Below are positions 27,635-36,267 of a stretch of DNA of 64,000 nucleotides, piece after piece. The notes beneath the pieces were generated by a model. It did no database searches and was not told where the DNA came from. It saw only the letters and a list, made by a program, of their open reading frames with translations. Each line of letters begins with the position of its first letter. Position 1 is the first letter of the stretch. The stretch covers positions 62,001-126,000 of the forward strand of contig JAJOLK010000009.1 of the NCBI GenBank assembly GCA_021173225.1, read 5' to 3'. The translations under genes and the position numbers were made by a program. Source of the stretch: Phycisphaerales bacterium PN19_bin_20. Its GTDB lineage: Bacteria > Planctomycetota > Phycisphaerae > Phycisphaerales > UBA1924.

Positions 27635-30049
27635 TTAGCCGTGAGAGCTAACGGGGTCATCGTTGGCGCGCAACGTGTCCGGGCGGACGAGCACGGCGGT
27701 GGCTAGACCCGTCCAATCTGTTGCGAGAATAGCCAAGGGTGCTGGTAGCGCGGCGGGGGCCGCCCCTCGTGGCACGGCTTGGCATGAGCGCTGGCGGTGC
27801 GCTGCGAGCAAGGCGGAGACGAGCGAAACCAGCGGCGCGACGGCGAAGAGCTCGGCAAGCGGGTGGTCGCTCGGGTCGGCTTGTCTTGAAAGGTTGCCGG
27901 GCAGCTGGTTGGCGGCGCGCTGAGCGCGCTCGGTGGCGCGATCCAGCCACGTGCCCGTGCGCGGGCACAAGATGGCCGCGTGTGTGCCAGGCGGGTTGAC
28001 GGCCGCAAGCACGCGAGAGACGCCCCGCGCGAGCTGCGCAGGGGCAAGGCTGGCCCAGGCGCTAGGGCCGATGGTCGCGAGCATCGGCGCGCCGCGGGCG
28101 ATAGCGGCGGCGCGAGACTCGATAATCAGCGCGACGGCGCCGCGCCCGATGGGCAGCCCGCCGCGGCGGGTCATCACGTCATAGCCGCGCTGGACGGTGG
28201 GGTGGGACTCTTCAGCGGCAACGACGAAGGCGCGCGGGGTGTCGCCGGCGGCAACGCGTGCGGCGGCGAGCGCGAGGGCATCGAGCCCGCTGGTGCGGGT
28301 GCCGATGATCGTCTGGCACGCGCCCTTGATGCCCAGTGTTGTCGAAAGGTGAGCGGCGGCGGCGTTTGGCACGCCCTCGGCAAAGAGCACGGGGTTCCCG
28401 CTCAGCACGCCATCGCGGACGATCTGGGCGTAGTAGTCGGCGCAGAAACTGGGCGAGCCGTGGGCGCTGGCAAGGATCGCGCAGGCCTCGGTTGTGAGCT
28501 GCGCGTGGCCCTCAAGCCGGGCGTGACGCATCGCGAGTGTGGCGGCGGTGAGTGTGTACTTGACGGCGGGCGAAAGCCGTCGGACGCGGCGTGCGTTGAT
28601 GACCTGGCCGAGGGTCGCGTCGTCGAGCGTGCCGGGGGTCAGAATTCCGGAAGCAAATTCGCCCGGGCCAACCAGCGCAAGCGGGACCGCGGTGGACTCG
28701 GGCAGCAGCAGGCCCACGCCGGTGATGACGGGGGTGAGGTCGGCATCGCGCGCGTGCTGTGCGGGCGCGTGCTGTGCGGGCGCGTTGCCGGCGCGGGGCT
28801 CGCGCGTCAGCACCACGCAGGTATTGGCACCGCCGAAGCCAAGCGAAGTGTTGAGCGTGGCCGCGATGGCGGCGGGGCGCGCCTGACCCGTGGTCACACG
28901 AAGGCTGGAGAACTCGATTTCGCTGGGCGAGACGCCGGCGGTTGGCGGCAGCACGCCTTCGCGCAGCGCGTGCATCGTGAGGACCAGCTCGACGGCGCCA
29001 GCGCCGCCAAGGGTGTGGCCCAGGTGGCTCTTGAAGCCGACCACGGGCGTCGGAACTTGGCCGCTGGCCCCGTCGTCACTGAAGACCGCGGTGATCGCGG
29101 CGGCCTCGGCGGCGTCGTTGTCGGGCGTGCCCGTTGCGTGCGCGGCGATGAGCCCGACCTGCGCCGGCGTCACGCCTGCACGGGCGAGCGCGTCACGCAT
29201 CGCCCGCACGGCGCCCTCACCTTGCGGGTGCGGCTGCGTGAGGTGGTGGGCATCGGCAGACTCACCCCAACCCGCGACGCATGCCAGGGCCGGCGCGCCG
29301 CGGTCAGCAGCAGAAGCCGCGCGCTCGAGCACGACGGCGGCGTAACCCTCGGCAAGCTTCATGCCCTGACGCCCGGCGCAGAAGGGCCGCAGCGCGCCGG
29401 GAGAGACCAGCCGCAGCGAGCTGAAGCCAGCCCAAGCGTATTCGCTGATGGCGTCGTACCCGCCAGCGACGACCACGTCGGCCAGCCCCGCGCGCAGCAG
29501 CGTAACGCCCAGTGCGACCGCGCCGAGGCTCGATGAACACGCCGAGCATGTCGTGAAGCTGCCACCATCAAGGCCCAGGCCCGCGGCGGCAAGCGCGCTG
29601 GTCGCGCCAGCAAGAAATGTGCGCAGCTCGCGGTCGTCATTGGTGCGCAGCCAGCGGCCGCCCGCGCGCAAGCCGTGCAGCGTGGTACCCATGACCAGGA
29701 CGCGCCGGTGCGCCGGGGGTGCGGGGGCGATCGGTGGTGCGAGAGCGCTCGTAAGTGCGTGGCTTGTCGTAGCCAGGCCGGCCTCGGCGAGCGCATGCAG
29801 GATCGCCCAGCGCAGGTGCCGGGCCTCGCGCGGGAGTGTTGGTGCGAAGTCCTCGGGCAGGTCAGGGGCCTGGCCGCCAACGCTGCCGGGCGGCAGCGGC
29901 TGCTCCATCGCGGGCATCGGGCCCATGCCCGAAACGCCAGCACGCACGGCCTGCCAGGTGTCGCGTGCGCTCAGGCCCAGCGGTGTGACCAGCCCGGTGC
30001 CGGTAATGACAATCGGCGCGTCAAAGCTCGCGGCAGGCACGTCACGCAC
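27635..30049 (-). CDS. Ketosynthase-chain length factor fusion (KS-CLF)
   Basis: 804 residues from the GTG at 30049, which overlaps the acyltransferase stop by 8 bases. Residues 10-420 are a complete beta-ketoacyl-ACP synthase: TTCSACSSSLGA (C171), HATGTPDNDAAE (H304), KSHLGHTLGGAGA (H345) and SLGFGGANTC. A linker with repeated APAQH follows. Residues 440-800 are a second, degenerate synthase fold in which the position of the active Cys is Arg585 (GTRTSGLDAL) and the His motifs are gone. In aryl-polyene and aromatic PKS systems KS and CLF are separate partners; here they are one chain. Role: iterative extension of the aryl-primed polyene on ACP. Confidence 0.85.
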   Translation of the reverse strand: MRDVPAASFDAPIVITGTGLVTPLGLSARDTWQAVRAGVSGMGPMPAMEQPLPPGSVGGQAPDLPEDFAPTLPREARHLRWAILHALAEAGLATTSHALTSALAPPIAPAPPAHRRVLVMGTTLHGLRAGGRWLRTNDDRELRTFLAGATSALAAAGLGLDGGSFTTCSACSSSLGAVALGVTLLRAGLADVVVAGGYDAISEYAWAGFSSLRLVSPGALRPFCAGRQGMKLAEGYAAVVLERAASAADRGAPALACVAGWGESADAHHLTQPHPQGEGAVRAMRDALARAGVTPAQVGLIAAHATGTPDNDAAEAAAITAVFSDDGASGQVPTPVVGFKSHLGHTLGGAGAVELVLTMHALREGVLPPTAGVSPSEIEFSSLRVTTGQARPAAIAATLNTSLGFGGANTCVVLTREPRAGNAPAQHAPAQHARDADLTPVITGVGLLLPESTAVPLALVGPGEFASGILTPGTLDDATLGQVINARRVRRLSPAVKYTLTAATLAMRHARLEGHAQLTTEACAILASAHGSPSFCADYYAQIVRDGVLSGNPVLFAEGVPNAAAAHLSTTLGIKGACQTIIGTRTSGLDALALAAARVAAGDTPRAFVVAAEESHPTVQRGYDVMTRRGGLPIGRGAVALIIESRAAAIARGAPMLATIGPSAWASLAPAQLARGVSRVLAAVNPPGTHAAILCPRTGTWLDRATERAQRAANQLPGNLSRQADPSDHPLAELFAVAPLVSLVSALLAAHRQRSCQAVPRGAAPAALPAPLAILATDWTGLATAVLVRPDTLRANDDPVSSHG

Positions 30050-31022
30050 GGGCCTGGTCCTCCACAAAGGCTGGCTCGAGCAGCAGCCACTGCTCGGGGT
30101 GCCTGGCGACGGTCTGCTCGATGGCGCGGGCGAGTGCGGCGGTGGCGGCCTCCACGCCCAACGTCGCGGCGTCGATCGGCTCGCCCAGCAGCACCTCAAC
30201 GCGCCCGTGCGCCACGGGGACGGCAAAGCACGGGACCAGCGGGCTGCCGGTCAGACCAGCGAGCCGCGCCGGGCCGGTCGGGACGCGAAGGTGCCCACCA
30301 AGAAACGGCACGGTCGCGTGTTTCTGGCCCGGGACGGCGCGATCACCTTGCATGACCACGGCGTGATCGGCAAGCAGGGCGGCGCGGAGCTGGCCCCACC
30401 CGGCAAGCCCGTCGTCGATGGGCACCTCGTACACGCCCAGCACCGTCCGCAGGCGGGCCCGCTGGCGCTCAAAGACGGCGCTGGCGTCACGCCGAAAGAC
30501 CACGTACACGTGCGGCTCGGCGCTGCACAGCGCCGCGAGGCCGAGCTCAAAGTTGCCCAGGTGCGCCGTGGCCAGAACGACCCCGCGCTTGCCGGCGCGG
30601 GCCCGCGCGTAGGCCTCAGCACCCTGCACGCAGGCGACGCGCGAGAGAAGCTGCTGGCGGCTTTGGCGGGCCGAGCCGCCAAGGCCCAGCGAGAAGCGGT
30701 AGAAGCTGTCAAGCACGCGGCGGCCAAAGCGGGCCGGACGTCGCCCCGGCGTAGGCGCGTCAGGGCTGACCGGGGGCCCGTAGATGCGGGCCGCGTTGCA
30801 CGCCGCGGCACGCCGCACGCCCGGAGCGAGCGCGTAGGCCAGCGGGACAATCACGGGGCGGAGCGCACGCATCAAGGGGTTAGCGTGGGCGCAGAGCCAG
30901 AAGAACGGCCCGAGGGCCGGTGGCGTGCGACCGACGGTCGGAACTTTGGCGGGCTCGCGCTGCGCGTGCCCGGTCACCACCGGGGTGGCGGCGATCAGGG
31001 TGTCGATGGTGCGGGCGGTCAC
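30042..31022 (-). CDS. LpxL/HtrB-type acyltransferase
   Basis: 326 residues from the GTG at 31022. Lysophospholipid/lipid A acyltransferase family: ATAHLGNFELG gives HX4E, then VVFRRDAS, VVMQGDRAVPG and LVPCFAVPVAHGRVEV. Such enzymes are common in aryl-polyene clusters and presumably move the finished polyene, or a fatty acid, onto a lipid or sugar acceptor at the inner membrane. It is the first gene of the operon acyltransferase, KS-CLF, halogenase. A possible -10 box, TATATT (31031-31036 on the minus strand), lies only 8 bases before the GTG, so the transcript may be leaderless. Confidence 0.85.
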   Translation of the reverse strand: MTARTIDTLIAATPVVTGHAQREPAKVPTVGRTPPALGPFFWLCAHANPLMRALRPVIVPLAYALAPGVRRAAACNAARIYGPPVSPDAPTPGRRPARFGRRVLDSFYRFSLGLGGSARQSRQQLLSRVACVQGAEAYARARAGKRGVVLATAHLGNFELGLAALCSAEPHVYVVFRRDASAVFERQRARLRTVLGVYEVPIDDGLAGWGQLRAALLADHAVVMQGDRAVPGQKHATVPFLGGHLRVPTGPARLAGLTGSPLVPCFAVPVAHGRVEVLLGEPIDAATLGVEAATAALARAIEQTVARHPEQWLLLEPAFVEDQARA

Positions 31023-31155
31023 GGTGGGTCAATATACCGCGCTGCTGGCGTGCGGAATTGCGCGTTACCATCGGCCTCGCTCGCTGGCGGGGGCAGCACG
31101 TGGCAATGGGCGGCGGGCGAGCAGGCCCGTTTCGGCGGTCAAGCGGTGGGCAAGC

Positions 31156-31827
31156 ATGGGGCGCATCTTCTATAACACGTGCAAGCTGGGCTGGCGCGTG
31201 GCCATGAACCACTGCCTGCGAGAGGTGATGGTCAACCGCGCGGCGGCGGACCGCGAAGGCCCCTTTCTGCTAGCGGTGACGCACCTGAGCCACCTTGAGC
31301 CGCTGATGGTCGGCTGCCGCGTGCGCCGGCAGGTGCGGTGGATGTCGCGGGTTGAGTTCTACCGCCCGTGGTGGGGTTCACTGATGCTGCGGATGGGCGG
31401 GGCATTCCCGGTTGATCGCTACGGGTGGAGCTATCCGGCGATGCGGCGGGCCGAGCGGCTGCTGCGCGAGGGCGAGATCGTCGGGATCTTTCCGGAAGGT
31501 GGCGTGACGCAGGGCCAGCAGTCGGTGATGCGCGGTGCGTCGGTCCGCGCGGGCGTTTGCACGCTGGCGATCCAGACCGGCGTGCCGATTGTGCCGGTGG
31601 TGGTGCTGGGGACGGACCGGCTCAACCGCGTGTCGCCTTGGCTGCCGTTCCGGCGCGGGCGTTTGTGGATGGCCTTTGGCGACGATGTGCTCCCGCCAGC
31701 GCGCGGGGCCGACACCTCTCGCAAGCGACTGCGCTTGGCCTTGCACGACGAGCTGGTGCGAGCCTTCGGCGCAACGTACCGCGGATTGCTGACATCAGGC
31801 GGGCTGACGGACGCGCACGTCCCGTAG
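31156..31827 (+). CDS. PlsC-like 1-acylglycerol-3-phosphate acyltransferase (first)
   Basis: 223 residues from the ATG at 31156; the frame is open upstream but lies over the divergent gene. Motif I is THLSHLEP (HX4E instead of HX4D), motif III is IFPEGGVTQG, and IVPVVVLGTDRLNR follows. PlsC enzymes acylate lysophosphatidic acid; paralogues in specialised clusters acylate other polar heads. It diverges from the LpxL-type gene and is followed 51 bases later by a second PlsC gene. Confidence 0.85.
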   Translation: MGRIFYNTCKLGWRVAMNHCLREVMVNRAAADREGPFLLAVTHLSHLEPLMVGCRVRRQVRWMSRVEFYRPWWGSLMLRMGGAFPVDRYGWSYPAMRRAERLLREGEIVGIFPEGGVTQGQQSVMRGASVRAGVCTLAIQTGVPIVPVVVLGTDRLNRVSPWLPFRRGRLWMAFGDDVLPPARGADTSRKRLRLALHDELVRAFGATYRGLLTSGGLTDAHVP

Positions 31828-31878
31828 CGTTGCCGGGCCGGACGGTGTAACAGCGGGCCAGCGGGGCAGAAACCTGCG

Positions 31879-32700
31879 ATGGGTGATGTCTTCTACAAGT
31901 CGGTGCGTTTCGTGGGGCGGTTTGGCTTCTGGTGCAGCTCGCGCCCGATGATCTACGTTGAGCCCGAAACCGCGGGCACGACCGCAGGGACCATCGCAGG
32001 GAAGACCGCTCGCGGCGACGGCGTGCCCCTGACTGGCGCGTGCCTGGTCGCGGCGACGCACACCAGCGCGTACGACGTGCCGCTGATGATGCGCCAGTTC
32101 AGCCGTCACCTGGACTTTGTCAGCATCACCGAGGTGTTTAAGAACCCGCTGGTAGCTTGGTTCTACGGCAACCTCAACGCCTTCCCACTCGAGCGCGCGC
32201 GCCCGGACCCCAAGGCCGTGCGTGTGCTCATGGCCCGCCTTGAGCGCGGGCGCTGCGTGGCGATGTTCCCTGAGGGCCGGTTCTGCCCCGGGGCCAAGTC
32301 AGTGGTGTATAGCGGGCAGATCAAGCGTGGCATCGGGCGCATCAGCGTGCTCTCTGGCGCGCCGATTGTGCCGGTGGTGGTGTTGAACAGCGAAGCGTAC
32401 AAACGCTTCGCGAGCTGGCTGCCGCGGTTTGCGACACGCTACGGCGTGGCGATCGGAAGGCCCATCAGCCCCAGCGAGCACGCGGGTAACGCGGAGGCGA
32501 TCGAGGCGGCGCTGGTGGCGGCCTTCGTGCGGCTGCACGTGGCGATCAGCGCGCGGCTGGGGCGTCAGATGGACCCGCAGCTTGCTGGCCCGGTTCAGGC
32601 TGGACCGGCTCAGGCTGGACCAGCTCAGGCTGGCCCGGTTCGGGCGCAGGGCCACTCGAAGGACGAGCCAGGCGGGACCGCAGCACCACCAGCGGCATGA
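31879..32700 (+). CDS. PlsC-like acyltransferase (second) with repeat-rich tail
   Basis: 273 residues. Motif I ATHTSAYD is the canonical HX4D, then SITEVFKNPLVAWFYGNLNAFPLER, MFPEGRFCPGAKS and IVPVVVLNSEAYKR. The last 45 residues are a low-complexity tail with repeats of the type PAQAG, encoded by a 15-bp tandem repeat. This tail overlaps, on the opposite strand, the 3' end of the MMPL exporter gene by 155 bases. It may act with the preceding PlsC in attaching or remodelling the polyene lipid. Confidence 0.85.
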   Translation: MGDVFYKSVRFVGRFGFWCSSRPMIYVEPETAGTTAGTIAGKTARGDGVPLTGACLVAATHTSAYDVPLMMRQFSRHLDFVSITEVFKNPLVAWFYGNLNAFPLERARPDPKAVRVLMARLERGRCVAMFPEGRFCPGAKSVVYSGQIKRGIGRISVLSGAPIVPVVVLNSEAYKRFASWLPRFATRYGVAIGRPISPSEHAGNAEAIEAALVAAFVRLHVAISARLGRQMDPQLAGPVQAGPAQAGPAQAGPVRAQGHSKDEPGGTAAPPAA

Positions 32701-35365
32701 GCACCAGCAGGGCTCCGATCATCGATGCCGTGATGCCAACCGCCGCGATCAGCCCGAGTGATTGGATCGCCGGGGTGTGCGTGAAGCAGAGGCTCGCGAA
32801 ACCGGTGACGGTCGTGGCCGTCGCCAGCAGCACGGCGTGGCATGTGCTACGCAGCGCGCGCACGAGCCCGGCCCGATCGCCCGCGTATAGCTTGTAGGTA
32901 GCAACTAGGAAGACCCCCGCGTCAACGGCGATCCCGTTTAGAAGCGGGATGGCCACGCTGTTGATCGGGTTGAACTTCAGCCCCGTGAGCGACATGAACA
33001 GCACCACGCCGCCGGCGGCAAAGGCCAGCGGGATCAGCGCCATTGCGACGTCCGTCACGCGCCTAAACACCAGCAGCAACCACGCCAGCACCAGCCCCAC
33101 GCTGACGCCCACCGAGATCGGCAGCCCCTCGCTGGCGGAGCGTTCCAGGTCCGTCGAGACCGCCGCAAGCCCGGCAAGCTGCGCGCCAGGAACACTTGTG
33201 AGCGCGTTCTGGATCGCCGCGACCGCGACGGCCCGCTGGCGGCGCTCGTGCAGTGGCCGGTCAAGCACGATCAGCGCCACCGCGCGGGTTGGCGGCGCGC
33301 GGCCCGCGAGCACCTCGCGCGGCAACAGCATGATGCCTGCGCCCGAAGCGATCAGCGCTGACACGTCAGGTGTCGGCCCCGGACGCACAAGCGTGGTCAG
33401 GAACTCCTCATAGCCCTTGAACGCGCTCGGCCCAAAGGCGCTGCGCTCGACCGCGCCGGCGAAGTCAGCCTTGACCTGAACGGGGTCGATGCTTGCCAAC
33501 GCGGCGCGGGTGGCCCCGGCCAGGCGCGGGTCGGGCAGCAGGCTGTGCAGGCCCAGCACGCCGGTGATGCTGAAGCCCTCGCCGTGCAGGCCATCGAGGG
33601 CCGCGGCAAGCTGGTAAGCAGCAACCACGAGCCCCGCGCCGTCGGCGGCAGAAAGCTCAACAGGCAGCAGTTCACCCTGCCCGCCGAAGCGCTCAAGCAC
33701 TCGGCCGGTGGTCTCAAACGCGGGGTTGGGGCGCGGGTGCAGGACGGTGAGATCACCTTCGAGCTTGAGCGAAGCGCCGGCGACGAGCGCCGCGACTACC
33801 AGTGCCGCGGGCACCGCGAGTGTGCTGAGCATCACCGCGCGCGGCGCGCACGCGACCGCGCCTGCGAGCGCCGAGGCCAACGCCCCCGCAGGCCCGTCGC
33901 GGACTTGAGCCTGCGCTTCGTCGGCATGGGCCTGCGGGCCCTCGGGCGCGGGCCGGGTGCGAAGCGGGGTGCGGGGCCGGTCCGTCAGCACCAGCAGCGC
34001 GGGCAAGAGGGTGAATACCGCCAGCAGCGCGCCGATGAGCCCGAGGGTGCCCATGGTTGCAAAGTCGCTGAGCATGCGGATTGGCGAGGGCCAGAGCGAC
34101 GCGAAGCCGAAGATGCTGGTGAAGCAGTTGGTCACAATCGGCACGCCCATGAGCGTCGCGGTGTGCTCGCACGCGAGCGCCGGAGCATCGCCAGCGCTTC
34201 GGGCCGCGCGGTAGCGGCTCAGGAAGTGGATTCCGTAGTCCACGCCGAGGCCCGCGAGCAGGGCCGCGACGGCGGCGGCCAGCGGCGAGACCACCGGCAT
34301 CGCCAGCGCGTGCACCCCGAAGCCAACGAGCATCCCGGCCCCGGCAACCGCGCCGACAATCAGACCCGAACTGAATCGCCCATAGAACAGAAGGAAAAGC
34401 ACGTTCAACAGCAGCACCGACGCGACCACGCTGGCGATCGAGTCGGTCCGGATCACGCGCGAGCTGGTCGCCGCGATAGCGCTACTGCCCCCAACGGCCG
34501 CGCGCACGCCCGGAATGTCACGCGCCGCTATCAGCGCCGCGCGGTCCGCTGCTGCCGCGAGCCGCTGCGCCGCCGAGGTGTTGCTGAACGGCGCTCTCGA
34601 GCCCACGCGGATCAGCAGAGCCCGACCATCGCGCGACCACTCCGGACCCGCGGCACCATCAGGCCCTGCGGATGCGCCGCCGGTAAGGCCCGCGGGCACC
34701 CGCTTGGCCGCCAACTCTGAGAGGCGCAGCGGGTCTTTGGCTAGTGCGCCAGCGAGCGCCTGGCCTGCGGGGCCCGGCGCGGCAAGCAGCGCCTCGGCCC
34801 GCGCAAGCTGGCGGTCCATTTGCGCCGGGCCGAGGCGCTCGGCCAGCTCGGCAACGCCCTGCGGACCCAGGTAATAGGCCCCGGCGGGGATCATCGTGCG
34901 CGTGACCCACTGCACTATCGCTGGCTCAGGCCGCCAACGAACCGTCGTAACCAGCTCTGCCCCCGCGGGCTCGGCGCGCAGCGCGAGCTCGAAGCGCTCA
35001 GCAAACCTAAGCATCGCGGCCTGCTGCTGAGGGGTTGGCCCGCGCCCCGCCTCAGGGGCAGTGAGCTCGCGGGCGTCGCCCTCGGGCTCAACCAGCACCA
35101 GCAGTGCGTCAGTCCCGTCATAGTCCGCGAGCACGCGTTCCATCGCCAGCGCGGCGGGTGCGTCCTCGCCCAGCATCGCCGTCAGGCTCGTATCGACGCG
35201 CACGCGCGTCAGCAGCAGCGCGCCCACGAGCATCAGCGCCGCGCAGAGGCCCAGCACGCGGCGCGGGTTCGCGGCGGACCATCGCGCGACGCGCCCACAA
35301 AAGCGCGCCACTGGGCCCGCACTGCCCGTGCGCAGCCCCTGAGGTTCGGTCGCGTCGAGGCTCAA
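32546..35365 (-). CDS. MMPL/RND-family exporter
   Basis: 939 residues from a TTG at 35365 that overlaps the preceding stop as TTGA. RND topology with two halves: N-terminal helix VLGLCAALMLVGALLLT, periplasmic domain, and a block of five or six helices around 310-450 (SIASVVASVLLLNVLFLLFYGRF, GVDYGIHFLSRYRAARSAG). The second half repeats this (GLPISVGVSVGLVLAWLLLVF, GIAVDAGVFLVATYKLY). The GVDYGIH and AVDAGVF segments are the proton-relay region. Homologues in aryl-polyene clusters carry the product lipid outward, with LolA/LolB-like partners, both encoded nearby. The C-terminus is a PEPxQP-rich tail. Confidence 0.88.
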   Translation of the reverse strand: MSLDATEPQGLRTGSAGPVARFCGRVARWSAANPRRVLGLCAALMLVGALLLTRVRVDTSLTAMLGEDAPAALAMERVLADYDGTDALLVLVEPEGDARELTAPEAGRGPTPQQQAAMLRFAERFELALRAEPAGAELVTTVRWRPEPAIVQWVTRTMIPAGAYYLGPQGVAELAERLGPAQMDRQLARAEALLAAPGPAGQALAGALAKDPLRLSELAAKRVPAGLTGGASAGPDGAAGPEWSRDGRALLIRVGSRAPFSNTSAAQRLAAAADRAALIAARDIPGVRAAVGGSSAIAATSSRVIRTDSIASVVASVLLLNVLFLLFYGRFSSGLIVGAVAGAGMLVGFGVHALAMPVVSPLAAAVAALLAGLGVDYGIHFLSRYRAARSAGDAPALACEHTATLMGVPIVTNCFTSIFGFASLWPSPIRMLSDFATMGTLGLIGALLAVFTLLPALLVLTDRPRTPLRTRPAPEGPQAHADEAQAQVRDGPAGALASALAGAVACAPRAVMLSTLAVPAALVVAALVAGASLKLEGDLTVLHPRPNPAFETTGRVLERFGGQGELLPVELSAADGAGLVVAAYQLAAALDGLHGEGFSITGVLGLHSLLPDPRLAGATRAALASIDPVQVKADFAGAVERSAFGPSAFKGYEEFLTTLVRPGPTPDVSALIASGAGIMLLPREVLAGRAPPTRAVALIVLDRPLHERRQRAVAVAAIQNALTSVPGAQLAGLAAVSTDLERSASEGLPISVGVSVGLVLAWLLLVFRRVTDVAMALIPLAFAAGGVVLFMSLTGLKFNPINSVAIPLLNGIAVDAGVFLVATYKLYAGDRAGLVRALRSTCHAVLLATATTVTGFASLCFTHTPAIQSLGLIAAVGITASMIGALLVLMPLVVLRSRLARPSSGPAPEPGQPELVQPEPVQPEPGQQAAGPSDAPAAR
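32590..32644. repeat. 15-bp tandem repeat inside two overlapping genes
   Basis: About 3.5 copies of CCGGTTCAGGCTGGA (variants CCGGCTCAGGCTGGA and CCAGCTCAGGCTGGC). It encodes a PAQAG-type repeat on the plus strand (PlsC tail) and a PEPVQ-type repeat on the minus strand (MMPL tail). Confidence 0.85.
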
Positions 35366-36267
35366 GGCAGCTCCCGCGCCGTAGATGGTGGCACGAACGC
35401 CGCGGACGCAAGGGGCGCGTTGACCTCAAGCTCATCAAGCTCAACCGTGATCTGCCCGCCCGGGGCACCATCAGGCCCGACGGCTCGGACGTCGATCCGC
35501 GTCGGGATCGTCAGCGTGCCGACGAACGCAGTGGGGAAGAGCCTAACTTGCGTTGGCTCGGCCTGCGCGCGCTGGTCAGCAACGGCCACATAGTTACTCA
35601 GCGTGAGCTCTGCGCGGGTCTGGCCAGTGTCGTCAACGATGACAAACCGCCGAGGTGTGAGGGTGGCGCGGTTGATCTCGCAGCGTGCATCGCTACGGCC
35701 CAGTGCCGGGCCGCTGACCCAGAACACCTCGGGCCCACCAAGCCCGGGCAGCTCGGCGGCGCTCTCAAAGAACGCCGGGCCGAGCAGGTCAAGGGCGGCC
35801 CGCATCTGGCGGGTGCTTGCGCTCTGAGGGACGGCACCGGGATTGATAAAGGTGGTGTCCGTCACGGCAGGCTCGTCGCGCGCGGTCATCAGCCAGGCCC
35901 GGTTGCCCTTGACTGTGAGGTCAAGCGCTGCGCGGCCAAGCTTCCAGCAACGCAGCCGCATCTGATCAGGCATGCTGACCACCAGCGCGCCGTCAAGGCT
36001 GATACTCCGCCCGTTGGCGTCGATTAGGCGCACGTCAGCGCGGGCGCTGAGGGTCTGCAGCAAGCGATGGCGCTGGGCGATGGTCCGCAGCGCGTCGGGG
36101 GCCTGCATCGGCGCGTAGAGGGGCAGGGGGGGCGGGGTCGTGCACGCGCCGAGTGTTGCCGCCGCCAGCAGTGCCACGCACCAGCGACGGGCTTGCACGA
36201 AAACGCGAGTCACGTTGCCGCGTGCGCCCCGGCCAAATAATGTTTGCACATGGGCCACCTGAATCAC
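35362..36267 (-). CDS. LolB-like outer-membrane lipoprotein
   Basis: 301 residues from a GTG at 36267 that overlaps the preceding stop (TAGTG). Arg-rich N-terminus, hydrophobic stretch and lipobox-like TLGAC with C42, so it is probably a lipoprotein. The body has alternating strands (ISLDGALVVSMPDQMRLRCWKL, LDLTVKGNRAWLMTAR, RRFVIVDDTGQTRAELTLSNY) as in LolA/LolB folds, which shelter acyl chains. Placed between the AMP ligase and the MMPL exporter, it may accept the polyene product at the outer membrane. The family call rests on pattern and context only. Confidence 0.7.
   Translation of the reverse strand: MIQVAHVQTLFGRGARGNVTRVFVQARRWCVALLAAATLGACTTPPPLPLYAPMQAPDALRTIAQRHRLLQTLSARADVRLIDANGRSISLDGALVVSMPDQMRLRCWKLGRAALDLTVKGNRAWLMTARDEPAVTDTTFINPGAVPQSASTRQMRAALDLLGPAFFESAAELPGLGGPEVFWVSGPALGRSDARCEINRATLTPRRFVIVDDTGQTRAELTLSNYVAVADQRAQAEPTQVRLFPTAFVGTLTIPTRIDVRAVGPDGAPGGQITVELDELEVNAPLASAAFVPPSTARELP

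Noticed and set aside
27980..29536. Long plus-strand open frame (518 codons) across the KS-CLF gene
   Set aside because: It is the antisense of a clear ketosynthase with catalytic motifs; the translation is Gly/Arg-rich and shows no fold.
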